NCBI GenBank assembly: GCA_002343505.1
Contig: DDQZ01000038.1
Span: forward strand, 719 to 64,718
Direction: 5' to 3'
From: Verrucomicrobiaceae bacterium UBA2429
GTDB taxonomy: Bacteria; Verrucomicrobiota; Verrucomicrobiia; Verrucomicrobiales; Verrucomicrobiaceae
Length of the DNA stretch: 64,000 bases
Shown: piece after piece, positions 7,229 through 15,394 of the stretch
Position numbering within the stretch: the first letter of the stretch is position 1
Layout: every line of letters begins with the position of its first letter
Notes under the pieces: model-generated
Told to the model about the DNA's origin: nothing
The model's input: the letters and a program-made list of their open reading frames with translations, nothing else
Databases searched by the model: none
Program-made: the position numbers and the translations under genes

Positions 7229-7840
7229 ATGCAAGTCAGCATCCACCGCATCAAACAGCCTTCTCATCAGCACCGTCAGAATCTGCCCGGTGCCCTTTCG
7301 GCGAGGACGGGTGAGGCGGCTTTTCTCCGTGCCTTCGAGAAAGCGTGGTTCGTCAAACACCACCACGGACTCGCGGCAGGAGAGTTTGGCCTGCCCGGAT
7401 TCGGCGTCGCGGACTTGCTATGGGTAGCGTGGAAGCCAGAAGGTTCCAAGGAGGACTTCACAGCGGTTTCGTTGGCAAAAAGCCTGTCGAAGCGGCATTT
7501 GATCGCCTTTGAGGCCAAAATCAAAGACTGGCAGCGGGCGCTCCAGCAAGCATTCCGCTACCGCTACTTCGCTGACAAGGCCGTGGTGCTCATGCCTGCT
7601 TCCAATATGAAGCCCGCGCTCCAGCATCTGCATGTTTTTCGGGAGCATGCTGTGGGCTTGTGGTCTTTTGATCCTGAAAGCGAGGTGATCCGGGAGCACT
7701 TCACTCCCACACGGGTGCGGGCCTTGAGCGCCCAAGCGCGTCAGAAGGCAGTCGAAATGCTGTCTTCAAAGATCAATCTCCGCAAGCTCCGCAAAGAGTG
7801 CGACGCCGCCGCGCAGCAAGTACAGGTGCGCGTCATTTGA
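7229..7840 (+). CDS. PD-(D/E)XK nuclease-like protein
   Basis: A 203-aa protein, the only plus-strand gene in the island. Its core fits a restriction-endonuclease-like fold: GFGVADLLWVAW gives the first acidic residue (D62), LIAFEAKIKDW gives E95-x-K97, and RALQQAFRYRYFADKAVVLM gives the following helix and strand with the Gln/Tyr cluster seen in many such nucleases. The C-terminus is a basic helix. The start is uncertain: ATG 7229 is taken, but TTG 7205 or others are possible, and no strong Shine-Dalgarno is visible. Its 3' end overlaps the convergent 400-aa gene by 75 bases. The substrate is unknown. Confidence 0.65.
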   Translation: MQVSIHRIKQPSHQHRQNLPGALSARTGEAAFLRAFEKAWFVKHHHGLAAGEFGLPGFGVADLLWVAWKPEGSKEDFTAVSLAKSLSKRHLIAFEAKIKDWQRALQQAFRYRYFADKAVVLMPASNMKPALQHLHVFREHAVGLWSFDPESEVIREHFTPTRVRALSAQARQKAVEMLSSKINLRKLRKECDAAAQQVQVRVI

Positions 7841-8968
7841 CCGCCCCATCAGTCGCAAACCAGGATTGAGGTTGATCTCGTTGTAGAGGCTCTCTGCTCT
7901 TTCGATCCATAAATTGCAATTCTCCATGACTGGTGTCGCAAAGCTGGAGATGGCATCCCAAGTTTGCAGGACTTCAGCCAGTTGGTCGTCGGGCTGGGAA
8001 CCATTGCTCAGGTCATAGTTGGCATCGGTAGGCAGGCCGTTCAGCACGTTGGGGAATCTTCCCCGCAGCCTGTGCAGTTCGTCAAAGCGAATCGAGTTGA
8101 GCAGGCCCTTGGACAAATAACGCGGCACCGGGCGCATTCCGCCTGCGGCAGGAGGCGCGAAGCGGTTCAGAGAAAAAACTTTCTGCGTATTGAACCAGCC
8201 GGTGGCACCAGCAGTGCCGCCGGCGGCGCATAGGAAAGGAGTTAGAATGTCTGAGAAGCCGTTGATCACCTGAAAGCCGTTGAGTTGCAGGGAGTGATTC
8301 ATCATCATCCATCCGGCTAGCGTTCGCGCATCAACCAGCTCAGAAGCGATGTCGGAGGTGGGATTGTTCACCAGGAGGTAAAAGCCGTCCGGCGGCTCGT
8401 CCATCACTGTGATGTCTGATAAAAACTCCTCCAGTTCATGGCGTTCCTGGAGGGCTTCGGCATCCATCGCCAGCGTCACAAAGAGCGGCCGGTCATCCCC
8501 CTCATCGTTCCAAGCCTGACGTGCGTTGCGGATGAAGTTTTTGGAGATCACCGCCTCGATCGAGTTGAACCGCTGCCGGATCACGATGTTCGGGGCAATG
8601 GCTGCAGTCACGGCGAGTCCCGCCTGAAATCCTAGACATGCGCGCAGATCATCACGCACTCTGGATTCACTCTCCAGTTGGGACCTTCGGCGCGGCTCAA
8701 AGTAAGGTTCATAGTCAGACGAAAGCAGCTTGCCCAGCCGGCCATCGGCATCGTGCGCCATCACCGACGCATAGAATTGAGGGTCAAAAAGCCTGTCCGC
8801 GTCCGCATGTTCGCCCTCCATCCGCTCCAGCAGCTCTGTGGCACGGTCAATGCCGTAGTCCTTGGGGCTGATGATTGCACCTTGGATGTAGCCAGCAGCC
8901 AGACCCGCGATCACTTTGTCACGATCCCCGCTGCCTGTGCCGTAGCCTTGTTGTGCGTAGAGTTTCAT
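7766..8968 (-). CDS. uncharacterised 400-aa protein in operon with Ser/Thr kinase
   Basis: I do not recognise this protein. It is soluble, with no signal peptide or membrane segment. Several hydrophobic strands alternate with helices: VIAGLAAGYIQGAIISP, LAVTAAIAPNIVI, PLFVTLAMDA, GFYLLVNNP, then FQVINGFSDILTPFLCAAG and GTAGATGWFN. That succession resembles a beta/alpha barrel, but this is only inference. The start at 8968 lies three bases after the kinase stop, so the two genes are surely co-transcribed. The 3' end overlaps the plus-strand nuclease-like gene. It could be the kinase substrate or the effector of a defence system. Confidence 0.7.
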   Translation of the reverse strand: MKLYAQQGYGTGSGDRDKVIAGLAAGYIQGAIISPKDYGIDRATELLERMEGEHADADRLFDPQFYASVMAHDADGRLGKLLSSDYEPYFEPRRRSQLESESRVRDDLRACLGFQAGLAVTAAIAPNIVIRQRFNSIEAVISKNFIRNARQAWNDEGDDRPLFVTLAMDAEALQERHELEEFLSDITVMDEPPDGFYLLVNNPTSDIASELVDARTLAGWMMMNHSLQLNGFQVINGFSDILTPFLCAAGGTAGATGWFNTQKVFSLNRFAPPAAGGMRPVPRYLSKGLLNSIRFDELHRLRGRFPNVLNGLPTDANYDLSNGSQPDDQLAEVLQTWDAISSFATPVMENCNLWIERAESLYNEINLNPGLRLMGRSNDAHLYLLRGGVALFAELAEIDL

Positions 8969-8971
8969 CGG

Positions 8972-9871
8972 TCAGGCCTCCATTTGTTTGATGAGTGAAT
9001 CCAGGTTCGCAGGTCTCAGCGCCGGTTTTTTCTTGAGCAGTTGGTCAATGAGTCTGCAAAAGACGAGGGAAAAATCTGGGCGCAGTTGATGCAGCGGCTT
9101 GGGCGCGTCGTGAAGGGCGCGGGTCACTGTTCGCACCAGATCATCACTGTCCCGCGCGATGGGGTGCTGGCCTGCCGCATACTCAAAACAGGTCAGCGCA
9201 GCGGTGTAGAGATCGCTGCGGTAATCAAGATTTGAGCGAAATGCGGGATTCGCCATCTCCGGTGCCAGATAGCGGAAAGTCGCGGGTGGATCGCGAAAAG
9301 AGGCGTTGTAGGTCAGCCCTGTCTCCAGCAGCCCGAAGGCGATTCCAAGGTCAATCAGCACAAATGGGCGCTGCTCGTCGCTCAACTTGATGACATTCGC
9401 CGGCTTGATGTCGCGGTGGATGTAGCGCATCCCCCACAGCTCCTTGATCGCGTGGAGCAGGCACTTCATCAGCATTTTGACCTCGCGCTCATCAGGCCTG
9501 GCTGTCTTGGCCCGCACCAGCTTCCAGAGATCTGGGCCGTCCAGATACTCCTCGGAGTATATGGCATAGCAGTTTCCGTTCACCTCTTGCGGTGTGAGGG
9601 GCATGGAAGCCAGGCGGACCAAATACGGACTCGTGCAGCGCCGCAGGATGGCGACCTCCCGCTCCACGCGGCCCAGGCATTCCTCGCAAAACTGGTCCGT
9701 GTCCGTTGAGCCATCGGCTCGAGGTATGCTGATGACTTTGATCACCTCCGGCTGCCCACCCCAAGTGGCCGCATAGACCGTCTTGAAGCCGCCAGCGCCG
9801 ATCTCGCGAATGTCGGAAAAGCCAGGGCACAGGCGGGCGACTTGATCGCAGGTGAGTTTGGGCGGGATCAT
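8972..9871 (-). CDS. soluble Ser/Thr protein kinase
   Basis: A 299-aa Hanks-type kinase with all catalytic landmarks: glycine loop EIGAGGFKTVY (residues 23-33), Lys in VIKVIS (K45), catalytic loop IHRDIKPANV (Asp154), a DLG variant of the DFG motif (174-176), and FRYLAPEM. There is no transmembrane segment, PASTA or other sensor domain, so it acts in the cytoplasm and probably on a dedicated partner. ATG 9871 (MIPPKLTCDQ) is chosen over the open upstream frame because the kinase domain begins soon after. The adjacent 400-aa gene starts four bases beyond its stop. The position beside restriction relics suggests a defence or abortive-infection role. Confidence 0.85.
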   Translation of the reverse strand: MIPPKLTCDQVARLCPGFSDIREIGAGGFKTVYAATWGGQPEVIKVISIPRADGSTDTDQFCEECLGRVEREVAILRRCTSPYLVRLASMPLTPQEVNGNCYAIYSEEYLDGPDLWKLVRAKTARPDEREVKMLMKCLLHAIKELWGMRYIHRDIKPANVIKLSDEQRPFVLIDLGIAFGLLETGLTYNASFRDPPATFRYLAPEMANPAFRSNLDYRSDLYTAALTCFEYAAGQHPIARDSDDLVRTVTRALHDAPKPLHQLRPDFSLVFCRLIDQLLKKKPALRPANLDSLIKQMEA

Positions 9872-9939
9872 GGCGATGGGTGAATTGAAGGCGCGAGGTA
9901 TTTGGCTAGTTTGAATGCAGCCTGAGATTGTGCAATGTT

Positions 9940-10249
9940 TCAACCATCAGCCGCCCGCAATCCCTCCAAATACCGCCGCACCGCCTCGCCGCTCGCATAC
10001 GGGATGAGCAGCGGACGCGCGGCCTCGGAGTCGAGCGAGAAGTCTTTTCCACACCCGCCCCTTCGAGAGCCGCCGCGCCTCGCCCTCGATGACCTCGATG
10101 CCGCCCGCCGTCTCCTCCCGCCGGATGTGCTCCTCCGTCCAGCCCGCCGCGTAAAGCAGCGGGTCAATCAGCTTCGCCCGCGTGTCCGCCTCCCCGTAAG
10201 GCGCGCGGCCTTCAAGGGTCCAGGGGGCGTGGGGTGCGGCGGGCGGCAT
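9940..10249 (-). pseudogene. hsdR relic (type I restriction subunit)
   Basis: From ATG 10249 the frame reads GEADTRAKLIDPLLYAAGW, then IRREETAGGIEVIEGEARR and LSKGRV, the N-terminus of an HsdR subunit. Near 10040 the frame changes, and the other frame reads LDSEAARPLLIPYASGEAVR before stopping at 9940. In HsdR that segment lies roughly 150 residues further on, just before the helicase domain. The locus has therefore suffered an internal deletion with frameshift, and the helicase is gone. Confidence 0.75.
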
Positions 10250-10307
10250 GACGCGCGAATGAAGCAGCCATGACGCTTTGCGCAAACTCATGCTGACGCC
10301 CGCGCGG

Positions 10308-10332
10308 CATCTCCCCAAAACAGGGGATGCGA
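10308..10332. repeat. 25-bp repeat with CCCC-AAAACA-GGGG core, copy 2
   Basis: Identical to 2172-2196 at all 25 positions. It lies 35 bases upstream of the chosen start of the histidine kinase, in the region that would be its 5' leader. The stretch 10250-10307 holds nothing else recognisable. Confidence 0.65.
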
Positions 10333-10367
10333 CTTTTCCATGCATGACGCTATGCTTGGCGCCACGC

Positions 10368-12362
10368 ATGATGAGATGCCTCGTCTTCACGCTGGCCGCG
10401 GCCACGCTCGCGCAGGCCGGCCCGCCCGCCTGGAGCGAGCGGCTGGCTTTTTGGTCGCGGGCGGAGCTGGGCAGGCTGGACGCGCGCGTTTCCGCAGTGG
10501 ACACGGAGCTTTCCACCCTGGCGGAAATGGCGCTGGTGAACAGCTGCATCCGCGTCGGCCTGAAGACGGGCTACACCACGGCGGAGGATGTGCGCTGGAT
10601 CGAGCTGACTCTGCCCGGGCCGGCCCTGGCGGATGCCGTGGTGCTCGTGCCGCCGCTGGCGAAGGGCGCGTCCGCCGTGGTGGCGGGCTACGGCTTTCCC
10701 ATCCGCTTCAAGCTGGAAGTCTTCGACGAGCGTGACGCGCCCTTCACCATCATGGACCGCACGGCGGAGGATTTCCCAAATCCGGGCTGCTACCCCGTCG
10801 TGGCGCGCTTCGAGCCAAGGCCGGTGAAACGGGTGCGCCTCACGGCCACCGACCCCTGGACCGTGGACGGCCCGGAGGTGCTGGCGCTGGCCGAGATGCT
10901 GGTGCTCTCCGGCACACGAAATGCGGCGCTCGACGCGCAGGTGGGCAGCTCCAGCAGCCGCAACTCACCGCGCGCCTGGACGCGGTCCAATCTCACCGAC
11001 ATGGTCACGCCGCTGGGCCTGCCGGTCACGCCGCAGGCGGGCGGGACGCACGGCTTCCACAGCGCCGTGGCGGCAAAAGCGGATGAGGAAAAATGGCTCA
11101 CGCTGGAGCTGCCGGAGATGACGGCGCTGGATGAGATACGCCTCGTGCCGGCGCGGGTGCGGGAGGTGCCGCTGTGGTTCGACTACGGCTTCCCGGCGCT
11201 CTACAAGGTGGAGGCCGCCACGCGCGCGGATTTCAGCGACGCGGTGCTGCTGCATGAGGTCACCGACCGCCTCCACCCCGCGCCGGGAGCCAACCTGGTG
11301 TGCATCCCGGCGCGCGGAGCGCGGGCGAAGTTCATCCGCGTCACGGCGCGCCAGCTTTGGTATCGCAGGAGTGATTACGTCTTCGCCCTCGCGGAAATGC
11401 AGGCGCTGCGCGGCGGGGAAAACCTGGCCCCGCGCGGCACCTTCACCGCGAGTGACGAAGCGCGGGAGGCGGAGGGAAAAGAGTGGTCGCTCTCCGCGCT
11501 GAATGACGGACTCACGGAGGGTGGCAGGCTCATTGAGCTGCCGGAGTGGTTCGCGCATTTGGAGGAAAGGCGCGCGCTGGAGGCGGAGCGCGCGCGGCTG
11601 GTGGAGGAGCGCGAGACACTGGCCCGGCGCGCGCAGCAGCAGCTCGTCTATGGCAGCGTGAGCGGCATGGGCGCGGCGGCGCTGGCGCTTGGCCTCATGT
11701 TCTGGCGGCAGCGCAGGCAGCGCCGTCTCGACGCGCAGCGCCTGCAGGACAAGCTGGCGCGGGACTTGCATGACGAGATCGGCTCCAACCTCGGCAGCAT
11801 CACCCTCATCTGCTCCATGGCCGCGCAGCCCGGGACCAGCGCCGGGACTCTGCGCGAGGACCTCGGCGAGATCGGCCGCGTGGCCGCCGAGACAGCCGAC
11901 TCCATGCGCGACATGGTGGACCTGCTGCGCACCCGCCGCGTGGAGCACGAGCACGACTGGCTGGATGTGCTGCACCGCCTCACCGAGCGCCACCTGCGCG
12001 GCCTGGCGCTGGACTGCGCGCTGCCCGCCGCGCCTTTGACGCATGATCCCGACCCGGAGACGCGGCGGGAGATTTACCTCTTCTGCAAGGAGGTGCTGCA
12101 CAACACCGCCCGCCACGCCCGGGCCACCCGCGCGCGCTTTCACCTCACGCCCACCCGCGAGGGACTGCGCGTCGAGATCAGCGACAACGGCGCCGGCTTT
12201 GACCCGGCCCAGCCCTCCGCCGGCAACGGCCTCGGCAATCTGCGCGAGCGCGCCGCCGGCATGAAAGCGCGGCTGGAAATCACCTCCACACCCGGAAACG
12301 GCACCGCCATCCAGCTCGATGTGCCCGCCAGCGGGCGCTGGCAACGCAGGACCCGCGCATGA
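10368..12362 (+). CDS. sensor histidine kinase, NarL/HisKA_3 type, with large extracytoplasmic sensor
   Basis: A 664-aa protein from ATG 10368 (alternatives 10344 and 10371). After the signal peptide (RCLVFTLAAATLAQA) comes a roughly 400-residue extracytoplasmic region that seems to hold two beta-sandwich repeats of F5/8-type (discoidin-like) character, with repeats of the type LALAEMLVLSG and FALAEMQALRG. A coiled coil and one membrane segment follow (about 428-448). Then the HisKA_3 phosphoacceptor site RDLHDEIGSNLGS (His about 467), and an HATPase with EVLHNTARHA, ISDNGAGFD and GNGLGNLRERA. It phosphorylates the response regulator whose ATG overlaps its stop. A carbohydrate or surface signal is a plausible ligand, by inference only. 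Confidence 0.85.
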   Translation: MMRCLVFTLAAATLAQAGPPAWSERLAFWSRAELGRLDARVSAVDTELSTLAEMALVNSCIRVGLKTGYTTAEDVRWIELTLPGPALADAVVLVPPLAKGASAVVAGYGFPIRFKLEVFDERDAPFTIMDRTAEDFPNPGCYPVVARFEPRPVKRVRLTATDPWTVDGPEVLALAEMLVLSGTRNAALDAQVGSSSSRNSPRAWTRSNLTDMVTPLGLPVTPQAGGTHGFHSAVAAKADEEKWLTLELPEMTALDEIRLVPARVREVPLWFDYGFPALYKVEAATRADFSDAVLLHEVTDRLHPAPGANLVCIPARGARAKFIRVTARQLWYRRSDYVFALAEMQALRGGENLAPRGTFTASDEAREAEGKEWSLSALNDGLTEGGRLIELPEWFAHLEERRALEAERARLVEERETLARRAQQQLVYGSVSGMGAAALALGLMFWRQRRQRRLDAQRLQDKLARDLHDEIGSNLGSITLICSMAAQPGTSAGTLREDLGEIGRVAAETADSMRDMVDLLRTRRVEHEHDWLDVLHRLTERHLRGLALDCALPAAPLTHDPDPETRREIYLFCKEVLHNTARHARATRARFHLTPTREGLRVEISDNGAGFDPAQPSAGNGLGNLRERAAGMKARLEITSTPGNGTAIQLDVPASGRWQRRTRA

Positions 12363-13018
12363 AACACGAAGCCCCCATCACCACCTGGATCGTCGAAGAC
12401 CACGACACCTTCCGCCGCTCCCTCCAGCGCCTCTGCTCCCCCGATCGCGGCCTCGGCCCGGCCACCGGCTTCGCCAATGCGGAGACGATGCTCGCCGCAT
12501 TGCGCGCCGCCCCTCCTCAGCAGATGCCGGATGTGCTGCTGCTGGATCTCGGCCTGCCCGGACGCGGTGGTTTGGAAATCATGGGAGAAGTCCACAAGCA
12601 TGCCCCGGACTGCCGCATCGTCATCCTCACCGTCTTCGAGGACGAGGCAAAGATCAGCCAGGCGATCAGCGCCGGCGCCTGCGGCTATCTTTTGAAAACC
12701 TCCAGCGCCGGGGATGTGGCGACAGCCATCGTCGAGGCGCATGAGGGCGGCTCCCCCATGTCCCCGAAGGTGGCGGCCAGCGTGGTGAAAATGCTCGCCC
12801 GCCTCACCCCGCCCGCCTCCGAGCCGGTGGCGCTCTCCCCGCGCGAGCGCGAGCTGCTGGCGCTGCTCGTGGAGGGCCTCACGGCCAAGGAAATCGCCGA
12901 CCGCCTGGGTGTGAGCATCCACACCACCGGCAGCCACACGAAGAACCTTTTCTTCAAGCTCGGCGTCCACAGCCGCGCCGCCGCCGTGGCGCGCGCGCTG
13001 AAGGAGCGCCTTGTTTGA
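12359..13018 (+). CDS. LuxR/NarL-family response regulator
   Basis: A 219-aa protein overlapping the histidine-kinase stop by four bases. The receiver domain has acidic pocket residues EDHD near the N-terminus, phospho-acceptor Asp63 in LLLDLGLP, Thr in ILTVFED, and Lys in GYLLKTSS. The C-terminal DNA-binding domain is LSPRERELLALLVEGLTAKE, then IADRLGVSIHTTGSHTKNLF, a canonical LuxR helix-turn-helix. Its targets are unknown. The sequence does not tie it to the polysaccharide cluster, although that lies a few kb downstream. Confidence 0.9.
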   Translation: MKHEAPITTWIVEDHDTFRRSLQRLCSPDRGLGPATGFANAETMLAALRAAPPQQMPDVLLLDLGLPGRGGLEIMGEVHKHAPDCRIVILTVFEDEAKISQAISAGACGYLLKTSSAGDVATAIVEAHEGGSPMSPKVAASVVKMLARLTPPASEPVALSPRERELLALLVEGLTAKEIADRLGVSIHTTGSHTKNLFFKLGVHSRAAAVARALKERLV

Positions 13019-13042
13019 GCCATCATCCCGCGCCCTGCATTC

Positions 13043-13071
13043 TTGACGCTCCCGGTTTCTGTGGAACGTAA
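13043..13071 (+). promoter_or_regulatory. possible sigma-70 promoter for hisD
   Basis: TTGACG (13043-13048), a 17-base spacer, then ACGTAA (13066-13071). The -35 is good but the -10 is weak. It lies 9 bases upstream of the hisD ATG and would give an almost leaderless transcript. Confidence 0.2.
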
Positions 13072-13080
13072 GCCCCCCGC

Positions 13081-14361
13081 ATGAAAATCCTCCGCCATAC
13101 CGACCCTGACTGGAAGCAGACCGCCGCCGCCCTGGACCGCCGCGCCGAGGCCAGCGAGCATGTGCGCGAAGTGGTGGCCGGCGTCATCCAGGCCGTGCGC
13201 GCGCGCGGAGACGAGGCCCTGCGTGATCTCACCGAGCGCTTCGACGGTGTGCGCGTGGAGGATTTCCGCCTGCCTCATGAAGCGCTGGATGCCGCCTGGG
13301 AGAAAGCGGATGCCGCGCTGCGGGAGGCGCTCTCCGCCGCGCACAGGAACGTCTTTGAATTCGCCCGCAAAAGCCTGCGGCAGGACTGGTTCTGCATCAA
13401 TGAGCAGGGCGCGCGGGTGGGGGAGGTTTTCCATCCCTTCGAGCGCGTGGGTTGTTATGTGCCGGGCGGCACCGCGCCGCTCGTCTCCACCGCCATCATG
13501 ACCGTCACACTGGCCGCCGCGGCGGGCGTGCCGGAGATCGTTGTCTGCACGCCATGCGGCAAGGATGGCAAAGTGAATCCGGGTTTGCTCGCCGCGCTGA
13601 AGCTGGCCGGCGCCACCGAGGTCCACACCATCGGCGGCGCGCAGGCCATCGCCGCGCTGGCGCTGGGCACGGAGAGCATCCGGCCCGTGCTGAAAATCTT
13701 CGGCCCCGGCAACAGCTACGTCGTCGAGGCCAAGCGCCAGCTCTTCGGCCTCGTCTCGGTAGACCTGCTGCCCGGCCCGAGCGAGGTGCTCATTTTGTCC
13801 GACAAAACCGGACGGCCCGATTTCATCGCCGCCGACATCCTCGCGCAGGCCGAGCATGGGAAGGACAGCCAGGCCGGCTTCATCACCGATGACGCCGCGC
13901 TGCTTGACGCCGTGGTGGCAGAGGTGGAGACGCGGGCGCAAAAACTCAGCCGCCAGGCGCAGCTCCGGCCCGTGCTGGACAAGGGCGTCTTTTTCATCCT
14001 GGTCCCGACTTTGGAGGAAGGCGCGCGGCTGGTGAACGCCTACGCGCCCGAGCATCTCAGCCTTATCTTAGAACGTGAGTCGGACATTCTGCCGCTCATC
14101 CGCACAGCGGGCGCCATTTTCCTCGGCAACCACTCGCCCGTGGCGGTGGGCGACTTCCTCGCCGGCCCAAGCCACACGCTGCCCACCGGCGGCGCGGGCA
14201 AGTCCTTCCCCGGCCTAACCGCCGACATGTTTCAGCGCCGCACCAGCATCATCCGGCTGGACCGGGAGAGCTGCGCCAAGTCGGAGATGGTGGTGCGCGC
14301 CTTCTCCGCCGTGGAGGGGCTGGACGCGCATGGCGAGTCCGTCAGCGTGCGCGTGGAATGA
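13081..14361 (+). CDS. hisD: histidinol dehydrogenase
   Basis: A 426-aa enzyme, the usual length. It carries out the last two steps of histidine synthesis, oxidising L-histidinol to L-histidine with two NAD+ and Zn2+. Family landmarks in order are GCYVPGGTAPLVST, IGGAQAIAALALGT, FGPGNSYVVEAK, GPSEVLIL, AQAEHGKDSQ (Zn ligands Gln and His), YAPEHL (catalytic Glu-His), VGDFLAGPSHTLPTGGAGK (Zn Asp) and DAHGES near the C-terminus (Zn His). All expected residues are present. No other his genes are in the window, so it is not part of a his operon here. Confidence 0.95.
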   Translation: MKILRHTDPDWKQTAAALDRRAEASEHVREVVAGVIQAVRARGDEALRDLTERFDGVRVEDFRLPHEALDAAWEKADAALREALSAAHRNVFEFARKSLRQDWFCINEQGARVGEVFHPFERVGCYVPGGTAPLVSTAIMTVTLAAAAGVPEIVVCTPCGKDGKVNPGLLAALKLAGATEVHTIGGAQAIAALALGTESIRPVLKIFGPGNSYVVEAKRQLFGLVSVDLLPGPSEVLILSDKTGRPDFIAADILAQAEHGKDSQAGFITDDAALLDAVVAEVETRAQKLSRQAQLRPVLDKGVFFILVPTLEEGARLVNAYAPEHLSLILERESDILPLIRTAGAIFLGNHSPVAVGDFLAGPSHTLPTGGAGKSFPGLTADMFQRRTSIIRLDRESCAKSEMVVRAFSAVEGLDAHGESVSVRVE

Positions 14362-14365
14362 GCGC

Positions 14366-15265
14366 TCAGGGCACCGGCTCGCCTGAGTCATACACCCAGC
14401 GCACCAGCCGCCCGTCCCGCACATGCGCGTGGCTGTCCACCTCCATGAGCCCGAAGATGGTGCGCGTTTGGTAGCGCACGGTGATGACCCAGGTGGGCTT
14501 GCCGTCCACTTCCCTCGCCTCCGGCCTGCCCCAGTGGACGACTTTGGCGGGGTCCACATCACTGATCTGTCCCGCGGAAATGACAGCCAGGAGGAGGTTG
14601 TAGCTGCCATCCGCGTTTTGCACGGGTTTGCCGCCGGGTTCAAAGGCCACGCCGCGTCCGTTGGGCAGGGTGCTTTTGTCCGTGACAGGACGGTCAGGCG
14701 TGTTCTTGCGGATGAGCCAGGCTTTGCGCGCCTGCTCGATTCGAGCCTCCTTCCATGCGGCATAGCTGGCGCGGATCTGATCGGGAAAATCCGTGTCGGT
14801 GACGGCAATGACGCCGCGCGCGCTGGAGGTCTCGGTGGGCGCGATGGTGAGCATGCCGCCGGAGGCCGCGAGGGCGTGCGCGCCCGCTCCCGCGCCGAGA
14901 CGCGAGGCGCCGATGCTCATTTTCACCTCGACCTCCTTTTTCAATACCACGGCGCGCGGAAAGGCCTGCGGCGGGATGCGGGTCCAGTTTTCGGTGATCG
15001 TCTCCACATCCGGGATGGCTGGCGGAGTGAACTCGCCGGATGGAAGTTTCGGCACCGTGGGCTGCCAGTCGTCCTTGGGCTTGGGCGCCGCCACCGGCAT
15101 GGCGGCTGGAGCCGGCTCCGCCTTCGGCGCGGACTGGGCCGGCGCGCGCGGCGCTGGCCGGGGGCCTTTTTCAAAAATCATCCGCTCCCAGGGCGGGGCG
15201 AGAAACCGGTCATACGCGACAAAAGCGGCGGCGAGCAGCAGGGCGGTGATCAAAAGGGATTTCAT
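14366..15265 (-). CDS. membrane-anchored hypothetical protein
   Basis: A 299-aa protein with an N-terminal hydrophobic segment (MKSLLITALLLAAAFVAYD) likely to be a membrane anchor or uncleaved signal. An Ala/Pro/Lys-rich linker (about 35-75) follows, then a soluble domain with ITVRYQTRTIFGLMEVDSHA and a C-terminal VRWVYDSG. The domain has the look of a conserved Verrucomicrobiota unknown; I name no family. It converges on hisD, with stops four bases apart, and diverges from cysC. Probably exported and held at the cytoplasmic membrane. Confidence 0.65.
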   Translation of the reverse strand: MKSLLITALLLAAAFVAYDRFLAPPWERMIFEKGPRPAPRAPAQSAPKAEPAPAAMPVAAPKPKDDWQPTVPKLPSGEFTPPAIPDVETITENWTRIPPQAFPRAVVLKKEVEVKMSIGASRLGAGAGAHALAASGGMLTIAPTETSSARGVIAVTDTDFPDQIRASYAAWKEARIEQARKAWLIRKNTPDRPVTDKSTLPNGRGVAFEPGGKPVQNADGSYNLLLAVISAGQISDVDPAKVVHWGRPEAREVDGKPTWVITVRYQTRTIFGLMEVDSHAHVRDGRLVRWVYDSGEPVP

Positions 15266-15394
15266 GAGGGCGGCTGGCCTTTACCACACGCGCGGCATTT
15301 CGCATCCGCAGTCTCGCGTTTTGAAACAGGCGCGGCGGCGCGAAGCAAAAATCGGCCCTTGCAAAAATCACGGCCCTCCAAGATATGGCAGCGA

